NCBI GenBank assembly: GCA_002900995.3
Contig: CM035307.1
Location: 4,108,270-4,172,269, forward strand
Reading direction: 5' to 3'
Source of the DNA: Ganoderma boninense
Lineage: Eukaryota > Basidiomycota > Agaricomycetes > Polyporales > Polyporaceae
DNA length: 64,000 nt
Below are positions 53,752-64,000 of this stretch, piece by piece; position 1 is the first letter of the stretch; each line of letters opens with the position of its first letter. Below the pieces are notes generated by a model, which saw only the letters and a list, made by a program, of their open reading frames with translations, had not been told where the DNA came from and ran no database searches. The translations under genes and the position numbers were made by a program.

Positions 53752-55399
53752 GGAATTCTGGTGTCTTGCACTGCGAGGGTCCCCTCGGGCGTTGCGTGTG
53801 GTGTGGTTGGTGGTGGTTGGAGTGAGAGGCGGGGGGTGCTCGTCGAGGTTCGCGACGAGGAGAGATTTCAGGAATTTCCATGCAGGTGCAAAAAGGGGAT
53901 AAATCCAATTGAAACTCCGAAGAGGCGTTCGCTATGGCAATGTCAACTCCGAATGCTAAGTTTGGAAGATAAGTGGGGGACAAGTACGTTGAGGGACCAA
54001 ATAGACCACATATTGCCCATGGCTGTCCGCCTTGCTGCTCACCGTCAACGTCGTCGTTGGGCTCCTCGGATTCTTCGTCGCTGCTCGTGCTTGCTGACCT
54101 GTGGAAAGGAACCTGCACGTACGCGCAAAGCGGCGTTTTCAAGGCATGGAGAGCTTTGACGCAGCGAGGCCATGAGGATGTGTGGAGGCCTTGCTGTCGC
54201 GTCCGTTCCATTCCAACTTCGCTGGCCGGGGCTCGATCGGCGCGCTATAAATAGTGCTCACGCGGGGGGGGCTGGCAGTGGGCTGGAGTGGCGAGGGCGC
54301 AGGGGACGCGAGTCGAAGACGCGTCCTCCTCCGCTCGGGCGCTCGATTCGGCCCTTGCACTTGCCTTGTGCCCGCTTCTGCCTGCTGCTTCCGACTTCTC
54401 CAGCCCTCCGCGACCCGCCAAAGTGTTCACGGGTGTGCGTTCGTCCCGCTTTCTCTGCCCTTCCGCCCTCCGCATTTCCACGTGCGCCGCATCCAAGCTC
54501 ACGCCTCTCGATCGCAGTGCATACACAAGCGTATTCAAGTTCGCATACATACAGGTCCGAGTTTGTAGTACGCGAACATCCGAGCTTCAAAACCGAAATT
54601 GTAGTGCAGGTACGCGGCTGAGCGCCATCCACCGCAACGTCCACCGCCGCTTCGCCCCCCGTGAGCCCACCGCACACCCGCGAGGCCTCACAGCGCCCCT
54701 CACCGCAACATACAGCGCACACAAACGTCTCCCCGACGCCCGCACGCCGTGACCGCTCTTCCTAGCGCTCTCCCACCCGCCGTCCCGCCCGCCCACACAG
54801 ACCACAGCTCCCTGGACAGACAGGCCCCCGCCTCAAGTACCAGCCGCCAGTCGGCATCACACACGCCCAGACACACGCACCCCGCTTCCTGCCAGCCTGC
54901 ATAGCACTGTAGTCCTCAGTAAGCGTGCGTTATTATGCCCATGGAGCCGGAACTCATACTTACTTGCACCTTACACCGTCCGACGCCCCCCGTGGACGCA
55001 CCGCAGAGCTCGTACCGGTCCAGCACCCCCGGGCTTCGCCGTCGCATACACTGCAGCCCGCCCGCACGCCTCCCCGACATCCACGCCTCGCAGCAGTCGT
55101 CAACGGTCCCCATTTCCCCCCCATCCGCTCGAGCCAGGGCGACCCCCGCCGCAACTCACGACCGCCACCCCGTTCCCCCGCTCCATCGCCCCAGCAGCCG
55201 GTCGACGCAAATACAAGCCCTGCAACAGACGTACCTTGTTCACGGAAACCCTGCTCAACGCCACCGAATGTCAGTCGGCGCATGTCCGTTTACGAACAGA
55301 ACGGGAACAAATACTCACTTGCAGCATGCAGCGCCCGAGACCAGTGTGAACGCAGATTGAGGAGGGCGGGCAACCGGAGCAGCTGTGCTTGGGGGAAGA
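53752..55399. other. GC-rich region upstream of SH3 copy 1
   Basis: No clear gene. It has pyrimidine-rich stretches and a perfect TATAAATA at 54246. Splice-like sites occur on both strands (for example the complement of TACTTACTTGCA at 54958 and a similar one at 55311). It grades into the repeat region that follows. Confidence 0.4.
54246..54253 (+). promoter_or_regulatory. TATA box facing the repeat region
   Basis: TATAAATA in GCGCTATAAATAGTGC. It is about 495 nt upstream of the SH3 ATG, on the far side of the spacer, and oriented toward the 55-62 kb repeat region, so it could start a plus-strand transcript there. The flanks are nearly symmetric, so orientation is not certain. Confidence 0.4.
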
Positions 55400-58140
55400 A
55401 GGGAGCGGGACAATGCCTGCCGTTGGCTGCCTCCTCGCTCCTTTTATCCCGCTCGTCCCGTCCATCCCCGCACGCACGGACCACCCCTCGGGCACGGGCC
55501 GCAAAGTCCAGCTACAGTCTGCCGTGCCCGTCCTCATCCTATCTCCGACCTCCTCATCGCCCGTTCGCGCTCCTCGGACGTCGGTCGTTCCCGTTCAGGA
55601 ATCATTAGCATCCGCCTGCCGGAGGAACGCAATGGATGGCTATCCATTTTCCTCGTACGTACATCCGAATTGGACGACGGCCGTCTCCGCGGAAGCATCG
55701 ACGACGTCGGCTAATACCTCCATCACCGAACCTTGTAGGACCCTGCCCGGAGTCTTGGGGAACGCTTGTTCCCCGTGTCGACGCTCGGCAGACCTGCGCC
55801 GTCCCCGTCGCTGTGTGCGGCGTGCAGCAGAACTACCCAAGCTGCGTGTCGAGCAGCACCCGTCTGGGGACCGCACACCTCTGGTGTCCCCGTTGCTCGT
55901 CCAGCACAACGACGGTCCGCACTCTCAGGCAGCAAACGATGTGTGCATCACGCTTCGATCCGGAGACAACAACCATCCAGGGCCTTGTCCCATCGGCCCG
56001 CCTGCCGCTGCTTCTGGCGTGCTCTGCCTTCGTCTCCCTCGCCTCCGACCTCCTCCGGTCGGCTTGGAACAGTCAAGGTGAGTGCGGCCGTCTGACGTCG
56101 TGCACCTAGAACGCACGATTCTGCGTCCGTCGCCTTGTCGATGGCAGCGAACCCCCGAGCTTGCCTAGCTCCGCGGAGCTAGACAACAACCATCCAGGAC
56201 CCGTCCACCGGCGAGAGTCCCATTCGGTGAGCGAATCTCTCGAGTCAAACAGCACGGTATGTCTGTCTGTATGATCAGACATTACAATACTGGTGATAGT
56301 TTCGCGCTTAGGATGCACGTTCGGGACGGCATGTCTCGTCGTGAAAGCTGGCGGCGGCGGACGGGAGTGCCCTCATTGGCTCCGTGCCCGGGTGCATTGC
56401 AGGCGCGAAGATGCAGGGCAGGTATGCGACGTTACGCAGTGACGTCGAGCGTCGCAGGCCCTACTAACGTGTCGAATGTTCTTAGTTCCCCGAGCGCCGA
56501 GCGGGACCCTGACACGGAGCGCTGTAGCCTATCCCCAAGGTGAGCATCGCAGACGTCACCTCCAGCTCTCAGCGGCGCAAGATCCCGGTTGTCGAGACCG
56601 GGGAACGCACCGCTGGAGAGAGCTCTCGGCTGCAACATCTCAGCTCGGACGAGACCATCTGCGGCTCAAGGCAGGAGAGCGACGTCTCGGGAAACTCGCT
56701 GGTCACCAATGTGTGTGTCCTGCGCCGGCACCCCAGGCGGAACGACTGTCTGCCACGCCCCCATGTTCCCGGTCGCCCATGCGGCACCCTGACGAGTGAC
56801 CAACCGAGGCTCGACCACCGTCTGTGTGTCGCGCTTCGAGCGGAAGACACCGGCCATCCAGGGCCCCTTCTCGCCGGCCCCTCTGGTGCTTCTCGGGTGC
56901 TTCTCGCGCGCTCTGTCCTCGCCTCCATCGCCTCCGTCCTCCTCCGGGCGCCGCATTAGACTTCAACGGTGAGTGCTACCTTCTGGTCCCGCATCCTGCA
57001 CTCGCAAGGCGACGCTGCATCCAGCGCTCCGGGTGCAGAGTTGCCCGTCTGTGGCAGCGAAACTGCCTAGCTCCGCGGACCTAGACAACAACCGTCCAGG
57101 ACACTCACGGCTCGCATCGGAGAAGCGTCGTTCGTCGGTGAGCGAGCCTTGAGCCCAGCAGGACGCTTTGTGCGTTGGGAGAGTACGTCTGTACGCACGA
57201 CTCGACGCTTCTGTCGATTGTTTCGCGCTTAGGATGCACGTCTGACACGGCGTGTTCGACGGCGGCGGCAGATGGGAACGCTCTCATTCGCTCCGTACCT
57301 GGGAGCATTGGAAGTGCGAAGATGGAACACAGGTACGCGAGGTTCCGTTGGCCGTCGGATGGCGTGCTAACCTCTCGAATGTTTTTAGCTTCCGGAACGT
57401 CGGGTGGATCTCTGACCTGGAGCGCTGTGGCCTATCTCCAAGGTGAGCATGGCAGATGTGACAGTGCATTCTCAGCAGCACAAGGTCCGCGCGATGTCGA
57501 GACTGGGGAAAGCATCGCTGGAGAGAGCTCGCAGATGCAACAGTTTGGCCTCGAGCTCGGACGAGTACTCACGCCCGCAGGAGGACGACGGCTCGGGAGA
57601 GTCGCAGATCGTCGAAGCACGCGTCCTGCGCTTCAGCACCGTGGGTCGAGGGACTGTCCACTCGCTCCTTCAGCTCGTAAGATGTGAGAATGCCGCGGAA
57701 CGGTTGAAACAGCCGCTTTGGACGGTATCTCTATCTCGTGTCGGAAGTCGTGGCTTCGCCCACCAAAGCCAGGTGGGTACCCTTGTTCTGGCCTGATTCC
57801 CCGCCGCTGGCTGCCGGCACTACTTCCGTCTCAGGCTTTAGCATCTAGGCTCGCGGGGACCCGCTCGACATAAACAACAACCATCCAGGGCTCGCTCGCC
57901 GTGGATGGTGCCTCTCGAGGCCTGCCGGACGTGTGCTTTCGACCATGTCGCCGCGAGCGCAAGTCTTGTGCGGCCGCCTCAAGTCCAATGCGAGTATTCA
58001 CGAGCATGGAACCCCGGCATCCGTCCGTCTACGCGCGGACTTTGAAGGCTTCAAGACGTCGGATTCGCGAATGCTGATGCGACAGAACTAACGTTCAGGT
58101 CAATTCAGGGCCCCGAAATGAAGATTCTGGCATCGGTGGG
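55400..58140 (+). repeat. Diverged tandem repeats, period about 0.9 kb, with exon-like blocks
   Basis: At least two full units (56299-57219 and 57220 to about 58140) and the 3' part of an earlier one (about 55740-56298). Anchors: GTTTCGCGCTTAGGATGCAC at 56299 and 57220; AGCGCTGT(A/G)(G)CCTATC followed by CCAAGGTGAGCAT at 56518 and 57421; a GAGACnGGGGAA block at 56594 and 57499; and ACAACAACCATCCAGG-type blocks at 55970, 56184, 57085 (variant) and 57878. Between anchors, in-frame peptide similarity is visible across units (AAADGSALIGSVPG and AAADGNALIRSVPG; DTERCSLSPR and DLERCGLSPR; VETGERTAGESS and VETGESIAGESS), bounded by good acceptors (TTTTTAG, CGCTTAG) and donors (AAGGTGAGC). This suggests a multiplied, spliced coding unit now diverging. 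Several frames are broken, so I do not give a protein model. Confidence 0.6.
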
Positions 58141-61100
58141 GCGGAGAGCTGGTCGGCGGCGGACGGGACGCGAGTAGGTCGTGCTGCGTTCATTGGCGGA
58201 AGTCGTCGCTAAGCTACAATGCAGGTTCTAGGGTGCCGTGGTCGTGCACGGCTGCTGACGGTGGCCTGCGGAACCGAGTTAGAAAGTGAGATCCGGGGAC
58301 GCCATGACCTGCGCGCGTTGCGCGGGAGATCTGCCGCCGCACGGCGCGAGCGAGGCAGAGTGCACGTAGGCCGTGCGTGCGCGCACATTCAAGCTCGAGT
58401 TTGTGACAAGTAAGCTGTAGGGCAGAGCACGAGCGGGCTCGCGGAGTAGCCCGACAATGTCCTCGGCCGTGAACAATGTGAGGGTGCGAGTGCGAGTGTA
58501 TCAGGCGGGTCGGAAGCTCACCTCGCGCGGCAGTCCAGTATCCGAAACTGAGCCCCGGAGGTCGCTCGCGTCCTTCGCCGTTTAACAAGAGGTGGTCGAC
58601 GTTTTCCGGGTGAGGCGGCATGTCTGTAGCCTTTGTAGATAGCCACCGCCCGCGCTATGCACAAAAATATCGAGTGCCCGAATGTAATGGATTCGTGCAC
58701 TTTCTGGCCCGCAGCTGTCTTCCGCGCTGTCCGACTACCAACGGAAGACCAGGCATGGAGTGTGCGCCCCGACGAGTGCGATGCGGCGGCGGGCTGAAGC
58801 GGGCAGTCCAAGTTCGGCATGCGCGAGGGTCTCGGGCGCTCAACACCTTCGCCTCGAACCACCACCATGTCTCCGTGACCACACGATTTTCGACGCATAT
58901 GTCGACGTATGCCGTCATGAAACACCCGATAAATGCTCAAGAACCTGATTTATGCTGCTTTCTGGCAGCTTCTCGGCGAGGCCGCGGACATCTCGGCCCT
59001 CTGGCGTCTCGCGACCCTGCCACTGCCTGTGCTTCCTCGAGGCTCGAGCTGGATGTCGTGCTCCGATTTGCTGGCCGGCTTCTGGTCCTCTGCTCGGCAT
59101 ACTGCGTCTGTACCACTCTGGGTATGTCTGTCTTACCGCCTTCCGGACTTGTGCGATCCCAACAGGGCGGGAGCCGAGGCACGCGCCCGACAGAGTGGTC
59201 GCCCGTCTCGTTTTCTAGCCGGTCACTTGGGCATGCCGGTATCCCCTTCGGCCACATTTCTAAGTGTATAAACGCATTGCGTGCCATTGACGAAGGTGAG
59301 CACACTCATTTTTCATTCAAGTCCCAGCACGCAAAGTACGATGCATGCATTTGGCCCTTCTCGCGGCTCGTCTCGGGACGGCACTCGGGATGAATGGCCG
59401 GCGGACAGCCCCGAAGGCCCATGGCGTTGTTCAATAGTGGTAGGAAACGCATAGGTCTGATCCGAGGGCCGCCTGAGCGTCCATCCATCCCGCATAAACT
59501 TCCGTGACCACATCGCTGGAATTTCCAGTGGAGTGGTTACGGAAGGCGCTCCGCTGCCGTTCGGAACAGCCGCCTTCTGGCCGAGAGCGGCGAGTCTACC
59601 ATTCAGGTACGTGCTTCCGCTCGCTTTTGGTCCTCGCCCATTCGCGTGGTGTAGCTGGACAACGCTGCCAATGGATGGGACTCACTCGGACTCGGACGCA
59701 AACCGCGAGGAGAGGTGCTGGCATTAAGATTGGCAAAACAGCTATTCCGCATCCCTGCGAGAGCTCGGGGAGACGGACTCGGTGAGCACGGGGCACGGGT
59801 CGCGCGTCAATATAGAACGACCGAGGCGGTGCAGGAGCTAGAAGCTCTCCAGTGCGACAGAGATGCGAGATGTGACCCGGAACTGACCGGCTGGTGCGTA
59901 TCCCGTTCCCAGTGCTCGTCGAGTGCAGAGGACGGTGCGGCCCCATGAAATAGCCTCCGTATTTGCATGTAATGTATTGACCATGTGTGTTCAGCCTGCG
60001 GCCAGCGATCTGAGCACTCGGTGCAACCACAGAGGAGCGGCCCGAATGTTCGCCCGAGGACGTACGGCACAGGGCTGGGCGGCCCAGGCGCTTCAAGTTC
60101 TATTCGCCTCCGGACTGATGTGCGATCTGCATCGTGAGTACTCAATCTTAGGAATTGCTGATGCCATCGTAGATCGTCTCAGGACGAAGCGGTGGACCAG
60201 GACGACTAGTCCGGCCGGCGGAGTCGGTAAGTACATCCGTCGGGAGCTCTTTCGGGGAGCGCAGACGAGCGGCCGTATCTCTCACATGAAGCTGACTTGA
60301 TTTCCCCGCAGATGTTGTTAAACGACGGATCAGGGGACGGGCTATTAACAGGGGATAAACGGAGGGTATCGGCGTTCGAATGGTGCAGACCAGCCAGCGG
60401 AAATTTGCTATTCAAGGCACGTTCTTGCGACTGGAACGCGAGCCGTGATGTTGGAGGGAAGGGCGACCGTCAAGGTACGTAACCATCCAAATCGGAGGGC
60501 GACGGGGTACTATTTACGTTTGTGGTTCCCCGTTTTGCCGCTCACGGAAGCTACCGACTCTACGTCCGCCGATGGACCAGCAAACGGCGGAGCCGGACGT
60601 GGATCAAATCGGTGCAAGACTCCTCGGTCGGGAGCGCGAGCCGAACACGCCCACACTTACGGTGCGGGTGGTATTCCGCTCTGCTGGAATTGCCTCAGCG
60701 CTCCGTCGGCATTTAACTGCCCGCGCGCCATCCGGTTCCCCCTGGTTGCCCTTATGCCCCAGTTCCCGACCTCTACACGGTGTGCCCGTACACCCTCAGT
60801 TTCTCCCGCCCACAGTGTGTCCTCCGCCAAGTCCGCTCGTACTTCCCCGCGCAGTCTTTCGTCGCCCCCAGCCCTCTGCTCCCATGTCCTCTCGCCTCCT
60901 CACCTCTTACTTCCACCGCCGCCGGTCGCTCCCTCTGCCTTCTGGCTATTACGTTGTCGACATCACCAGGCCCCGACCTGCCGTATCATCGAGTGAAACC
61001 GCTGTCGACTCTTCGACATCGACGTCGCGGTTTGTTCACCATCGTCGGGCCATGACCATGGCAGTCCCTCCCTCCCGTCGATCGCTCCCTTGTCGTAGAA

Positions 61101-62500
61101 CGCCCGGCCGAGTTCTGGCAGGACATCATTGTGAGTGCATATTTTCATTCGTACGTCGGGATTTGGAGTGTCCGCAGTCCTGTGTCCCGGCCTTGGGCTC
61201 GGCGAATGCGGGATGCATCTGCGGGTGTTCGGGTTTCGAGCCAGGCTCGTCCCGAACTTTTTCGCAAGGCGAGCGCTCGTCACCTCACACTGCGGCGATT
61301 CCCTCTCAATGTGGCCTGGGTGTGTTGATAATGAATATCCACTAACTGCGTTTAAGTAGATCGTTGTCGTGTTTCAGCTAGTCCCCCGACAGAGGGTAAC
61401 GGAACACCCGGCTGACAATATGGCGGGACATCGGAGCTCAAGGTACGTGGGCTCGCACCTTGTATTACTTGTCCGCCGCACTCCGGCTGCGGAGAAACCA
61501 GAGTTGGTGCTATGTATTCTTCGACGGCGCTGTTGGATATTCGTAGCAAGGTGTCCAGCCGGTGGTGAGTCGTCTCGAGGATGTCCAGAGGTTGTGTTCC
61601 GCCTGTGTCGACACCAACCGGCTGGGTGTTTGTCTCGACTTCGAACATGCAAGCTCACCCGTCTTTCTTCGGCGACTTTCGACCTGCGAGAGCTCAGCAT
61701 TCCGGACTCAAAACTCGGATGGTGAGTTATTTCGAGCATGTTTGCGGTGTTTCATGCGGTTGAATTGCATCTTCGCATTTTCTTAGAGCGGCGACCTTCT
61801 GGCGGCCGGCGACGGCTCACGAAATGAAGGACAGGTTCGTGTCGCTTGCCGCGGCTGGCCTACTGTTTGCGTTTTCGAGTTTTCTCGCCGGCACACCCTT
61901 CCAGCCACCGGCGTGTGCATCGCACGCGACCTCGCGAACTTTCGCCGGTCTCTCGTCCCTGTATCTGTGTACTCACGAGTTTGCGGTCGACATGTACGGC
62001 CCCCTTTGAATCGACTTGCCGGGCCCGTCCCGGCCGCTTCCCAGTCCTCGCCGCTCGGGCATCAACTTGCTCGACATGCCTCGAGGCGGCTGCCGCGGCG
62101 CCCAAAAGCGAGACGGTTCCCGGTTTGTTTGTAGATGAACTCGTCAGCGCGGCGGGGCGCTCGGCCGGACGGCTGAAGCAAAGGTGAGCGCAGCGTACTT
62201 ATTCCTGGCCGGGTGGCCGGCAGCGTGGATCGAGCTCAGACGGCTCCGTACCATCGAGCATTTCGCGCGTCCGCGTCGTGCTCCGGGCACGGTTCTGGTG
62301 CGTAGTACCAGCTGATTTTCGGGCACACTGAGACGCGCCGTAACAGCGAAAACGCGGTCAGACGAGTTTCGGGGCGGCGGGAATAAAATATATTAGGCTA
62401 CTATGTACATGTCCACTACGTCTACGATGCGAAATACAGTGTTTTCGAGTGCTCACCTTGTTGTCTGAAATGCGTCCGTCCGCTGCTCCCCATCTTACCT
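58141..62500. other. Region rich in splice-like sites, no gene model
   Basis: About 4 kb of moderately GC-rich DNA with frequent consensus donors on the plus strand (for example 59297, 59786, 60226, 60472, 61441, 61717, 62184) and matching acceptors (60311, 61359, 61785). Short hydrophobic peptides can be read between them. No domain was recognised and no continuous model could be supported. Confidence 0.35.
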
Positions 62501-62512
62501 GCCTCGCAATCC

Positions 62513-62750
62513 TCTCTGTCTCCCCGGCCACCTCCCTGCCTCTTCTCCATCTCCCCACTGGCATCTCCCCTCCCACTCCCCATCTCCCCCGACTCCCAAT
62601 GTGCCCCCTCCCCATTCCCCCGTCTTCCCCATCCCCCCATCCTCCCCATCCTCCCATCCCCCCGCTCCCCCATCTTCCCCATCTCCCCACTGCCATCTCC
62701 CCATCCCCCCACTCCCAGAGTCCCTGTTTGTCTCCCCGGCCGTCTCTGCT
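62513..62750. repeat. Strand-asymmetric C/T-rich minisatellite
   Basis: About 240 bp built of degenerate CCCCATCTC/CCCCATCCT units with almost no G on the plus strand. The minus strand is rich in runs of three or more G and could form G-quadruplexes. It ends about 80 nt before the duplicated SH3 segment begins. Confidence 0.8.
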
Positions 62751-62827
62751 CGCCCGCCCCCGTGCCTGCATCGCAGATCACGTCGGCCCGTCAGCAGCCG
62801 CGCCCCGTTCGAATCTGGATCCACCCG

Positions 62828-64000
62828 CAGCCCCCGCGCCCGCGCAGGCTGGAGTACATATATGCAAGGGCGGCGCGGGGAAGAGAACATCACAGCGCTC
62901 ACCACTCGCCACTGCCCGCCTTCCCCAAGCTGATCCTCATCTTGCTAATCGGCCTCCATGAGTTCGAGGTAGCTCTCTGGGACGAGAGCGTGGCCGCCTT
63001 CCTCGCGTTCCACCACTGCCCATCCAACACCACCACCCCTCCCAACAACGTGGACGATCTGCTCCTCCTCCAGGGCCATCTCCGCAGTGCCCTCCGGCTC
63101 GAAAGCGTAAAGGGCACGATAGATCCCGGGTATCAGCGTCTCCTCTGGCACGTCCTCAGAGCCGTAGTCTCCCTCGTCCTCGTCGTCCTCGTCGGCGGGC
63201 GAGGACATGGTGAAGTTCTTGTCCAGATCCGACTGTGACGGCCGGCTGCTGGCCTGCTGCGCACCGTCTTCCGCACTGCCCCAGGAGAAGCGGCTGCTCA
63301 GCGTATTCCACTGGTATCTCCCCCAGTCTCCCGGGGCCTCATCGTCGTCCTCTTCTCCTCGCGAGGACCCGACAGACGACGCAGACGCGGACGAGTACGT
63401 AGACCAGCGTCGTCTTGGCCGGTTCGGGCGTGGAGCATCGGGGCCTCCGCCTATGTGCCGCTCGTCCGACGGCGGAAAGCCAAAGTCGCGGATCTTGAAG
63501 AACAGTATGCGAGGTTTCGACAGCTGTGGGGACGGAGAGGGGATGGTCGTGGTCGTGGAAGAGGTGGACGGTTCGGGTTCGTGCAGCGGCTGCGGCTGCG
63601 GGGTGAGGGAGAAGGAGGCAGAGGACACCTTCGACTGGCGCCGCGAGCGGGCCGTCGAGGAGTGGCGGGAGAGCGCCGCCGATGCCCGTCTCGACACGGC
63701 GGGGCTCGGGGGCGCAGGACGAGACGAGGTGAGCGAGTCGCGGTTTGAGGAGTTGCTGAGTGCCGCGGCGGCAGCCGCAGTCAGCGAGACCGGGGTGTCC
63801 GAGGCGAGTGGGGGGTCGGGCATGGTGATCTGGGCCGTCGGCGTCTTGATCTGGAAGACGGACCCTGGGGTGGGGGTGGTGGGAGACACGGCGGACATGC
63901 TTACGGACAGAGGCCGGGGTGGGCTGAGCGTGCCCGTCGGGGTCACAGCGCCGTCTCGGTCGCGGTGGGGCATCGTGTGCGTGTCCTGGCTGAGGCTGCT
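62828..64000. repeat. Segmental duplication, copy 2 (continues past the window)
   Basis: A direct repeat of 52323-53494 with few substitutions. The left border is inside the CCGCGCCCGCGCAGGC sequence at about 62830; the right border lies beyond the window. Confidence 0.95.
62945..64000 (-). CDS. SH3-domain protein (NBP2/Skb5-like), copy 2, 5'-truncated by window edge
   Basis: The open frame runs from the window end to TAG 62947-62945 without a break. It contains the same order as copy 1: HRDRDGAVTPTGTLSPP, VFQIKTPTAQITMPDP, an Ala-rich stretch with SNSSNRDSLTSSRPAPP, a basic Arg/Ser region, FFKIRDFGFPPSDERHIGGG, an acidic linker and the C-terminal SH3 domain. It differs from copy 1 by a few substitutions (for example PSPQL against PSAQL; EEDDDEAPG against EEDEDEAPG) and by one more G at 63810-63815, which here keeps the frame. 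The start codon exon lies outside the window. This is the better copy for inferring the true protein. Confidence 0.85.
   Translation of the reverse strand, partial: SSLSQDTHTMPHRDRDGAVTPTGTLSPPRPLSVSMSAVSPTTPTPGSVFQIKTPTAQITMPDPPLASDTPVSLTAAAAAALSNSSNRDSLTSSRPAPPSPAVSRRASAALSRHSSTARSRRQSKVSSASFSLTPQPQPLHEPEPSTSSTTTTIPSPSPQLSKPRILFFKIRDFGFPPSDERHIGGGPDAPRPNRPRRRWSTYSSASASSVGSSRGEEDDDEAPGDWGRYQWNTLSSRFSWGSAEDGAQQASSRPSQSDLDKNFTMSSPADEDDEDEGDYGSEDVPEETLIPGIYRALYAFEPEGTAEMALEEEQIVHVVGRGGGVGWAVVEREEGGHALVPESYLELMEAD

Noticed and set aside
1..64000. tRNA or rRNA genes
   Set aside because: I looked for T-loop (GGTTCGAATCC-like) and rRNA core motifs and found none with a matching acceptor stem.

Overview
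The window is nuclear DNA of a filamentous basidiomycete, most likely an agaricomycete wood-decay fungus. Nearly every gene is cut by 45-65 nt GT-AG introns. The families present (alcohol oxidase AA3_3, GH79, DUF6534 seven-helix proteins, DUF6697 proteins, an NBP2/Skb5-like SH3 protein, fungal DUF3237 secreted proteins) are typical of that group. There is no tRNA, rRNA or CRISPR array. All calls come from reading the sequence and from memory of the families; no search was run.

Layout. 33-2227 (+): 3' part of an alcohol oxidase gene. 3040-3494 and 5227-6957 (+): disordered N-terminal exons and a conserved multi-pass membrane protein, possibly one gene split by 1.7 kb of hairpin-rich DNA. 9302-11179 (+): a secreted precursor with 14 dibasic-flanked peptide repeats, almost every repeat on its own exon. 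11594-16323 (-): RFC1, the large subunit of the clamp loader, convergent with the repeat gene and divergent from a small conserved gene at 16645. 17760-18134: a TA-flanked MITE. 18650-20383 (+): a conserved acidic/proline-rich protein. 21411-23461 and 37529-39762 (-): two DUF6697 genes. 24374-27639 (-): a large disordered protein. 31694-33859 and 35187-37388 (+): a tandem pair of DUF6534 membrane proteins. 40182-41936 (-): a secreted GH79 beta-glucuronidase. 43381-43670 (+): mitochondrial ribosomal protein bL33m. 44707-45400: a relic of an RNAi-type RNA-dependent RNA polymerase. 46999-51371 (-): three tandem DUF3237-like secreted protein genes. 52440-53751 and 62945-64000 (-): two near-identical copies of an SH3 gene, separated by about 9 kb of GC-rich DNA with diverged 0.9-kb tandem repeats full of splice-like sites.

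The housekeeping genes (RFC1, bL33m, SH3 protein) are interleaved with secreted, membrane and lineage-specific genes in local tandem copies, so the window mixes core and fast-turnover genome. The strongest novelty is the repeat-peptide gene at 9.3-11.2 kb. A technical point affects use of the gene models: several otherwise good genes each carry one 1-nt frame break, mostly in G/C runs, and the duplicated SH3 gene shows the same kind of difference between its copies. This looks more like base-calling error than gene death.
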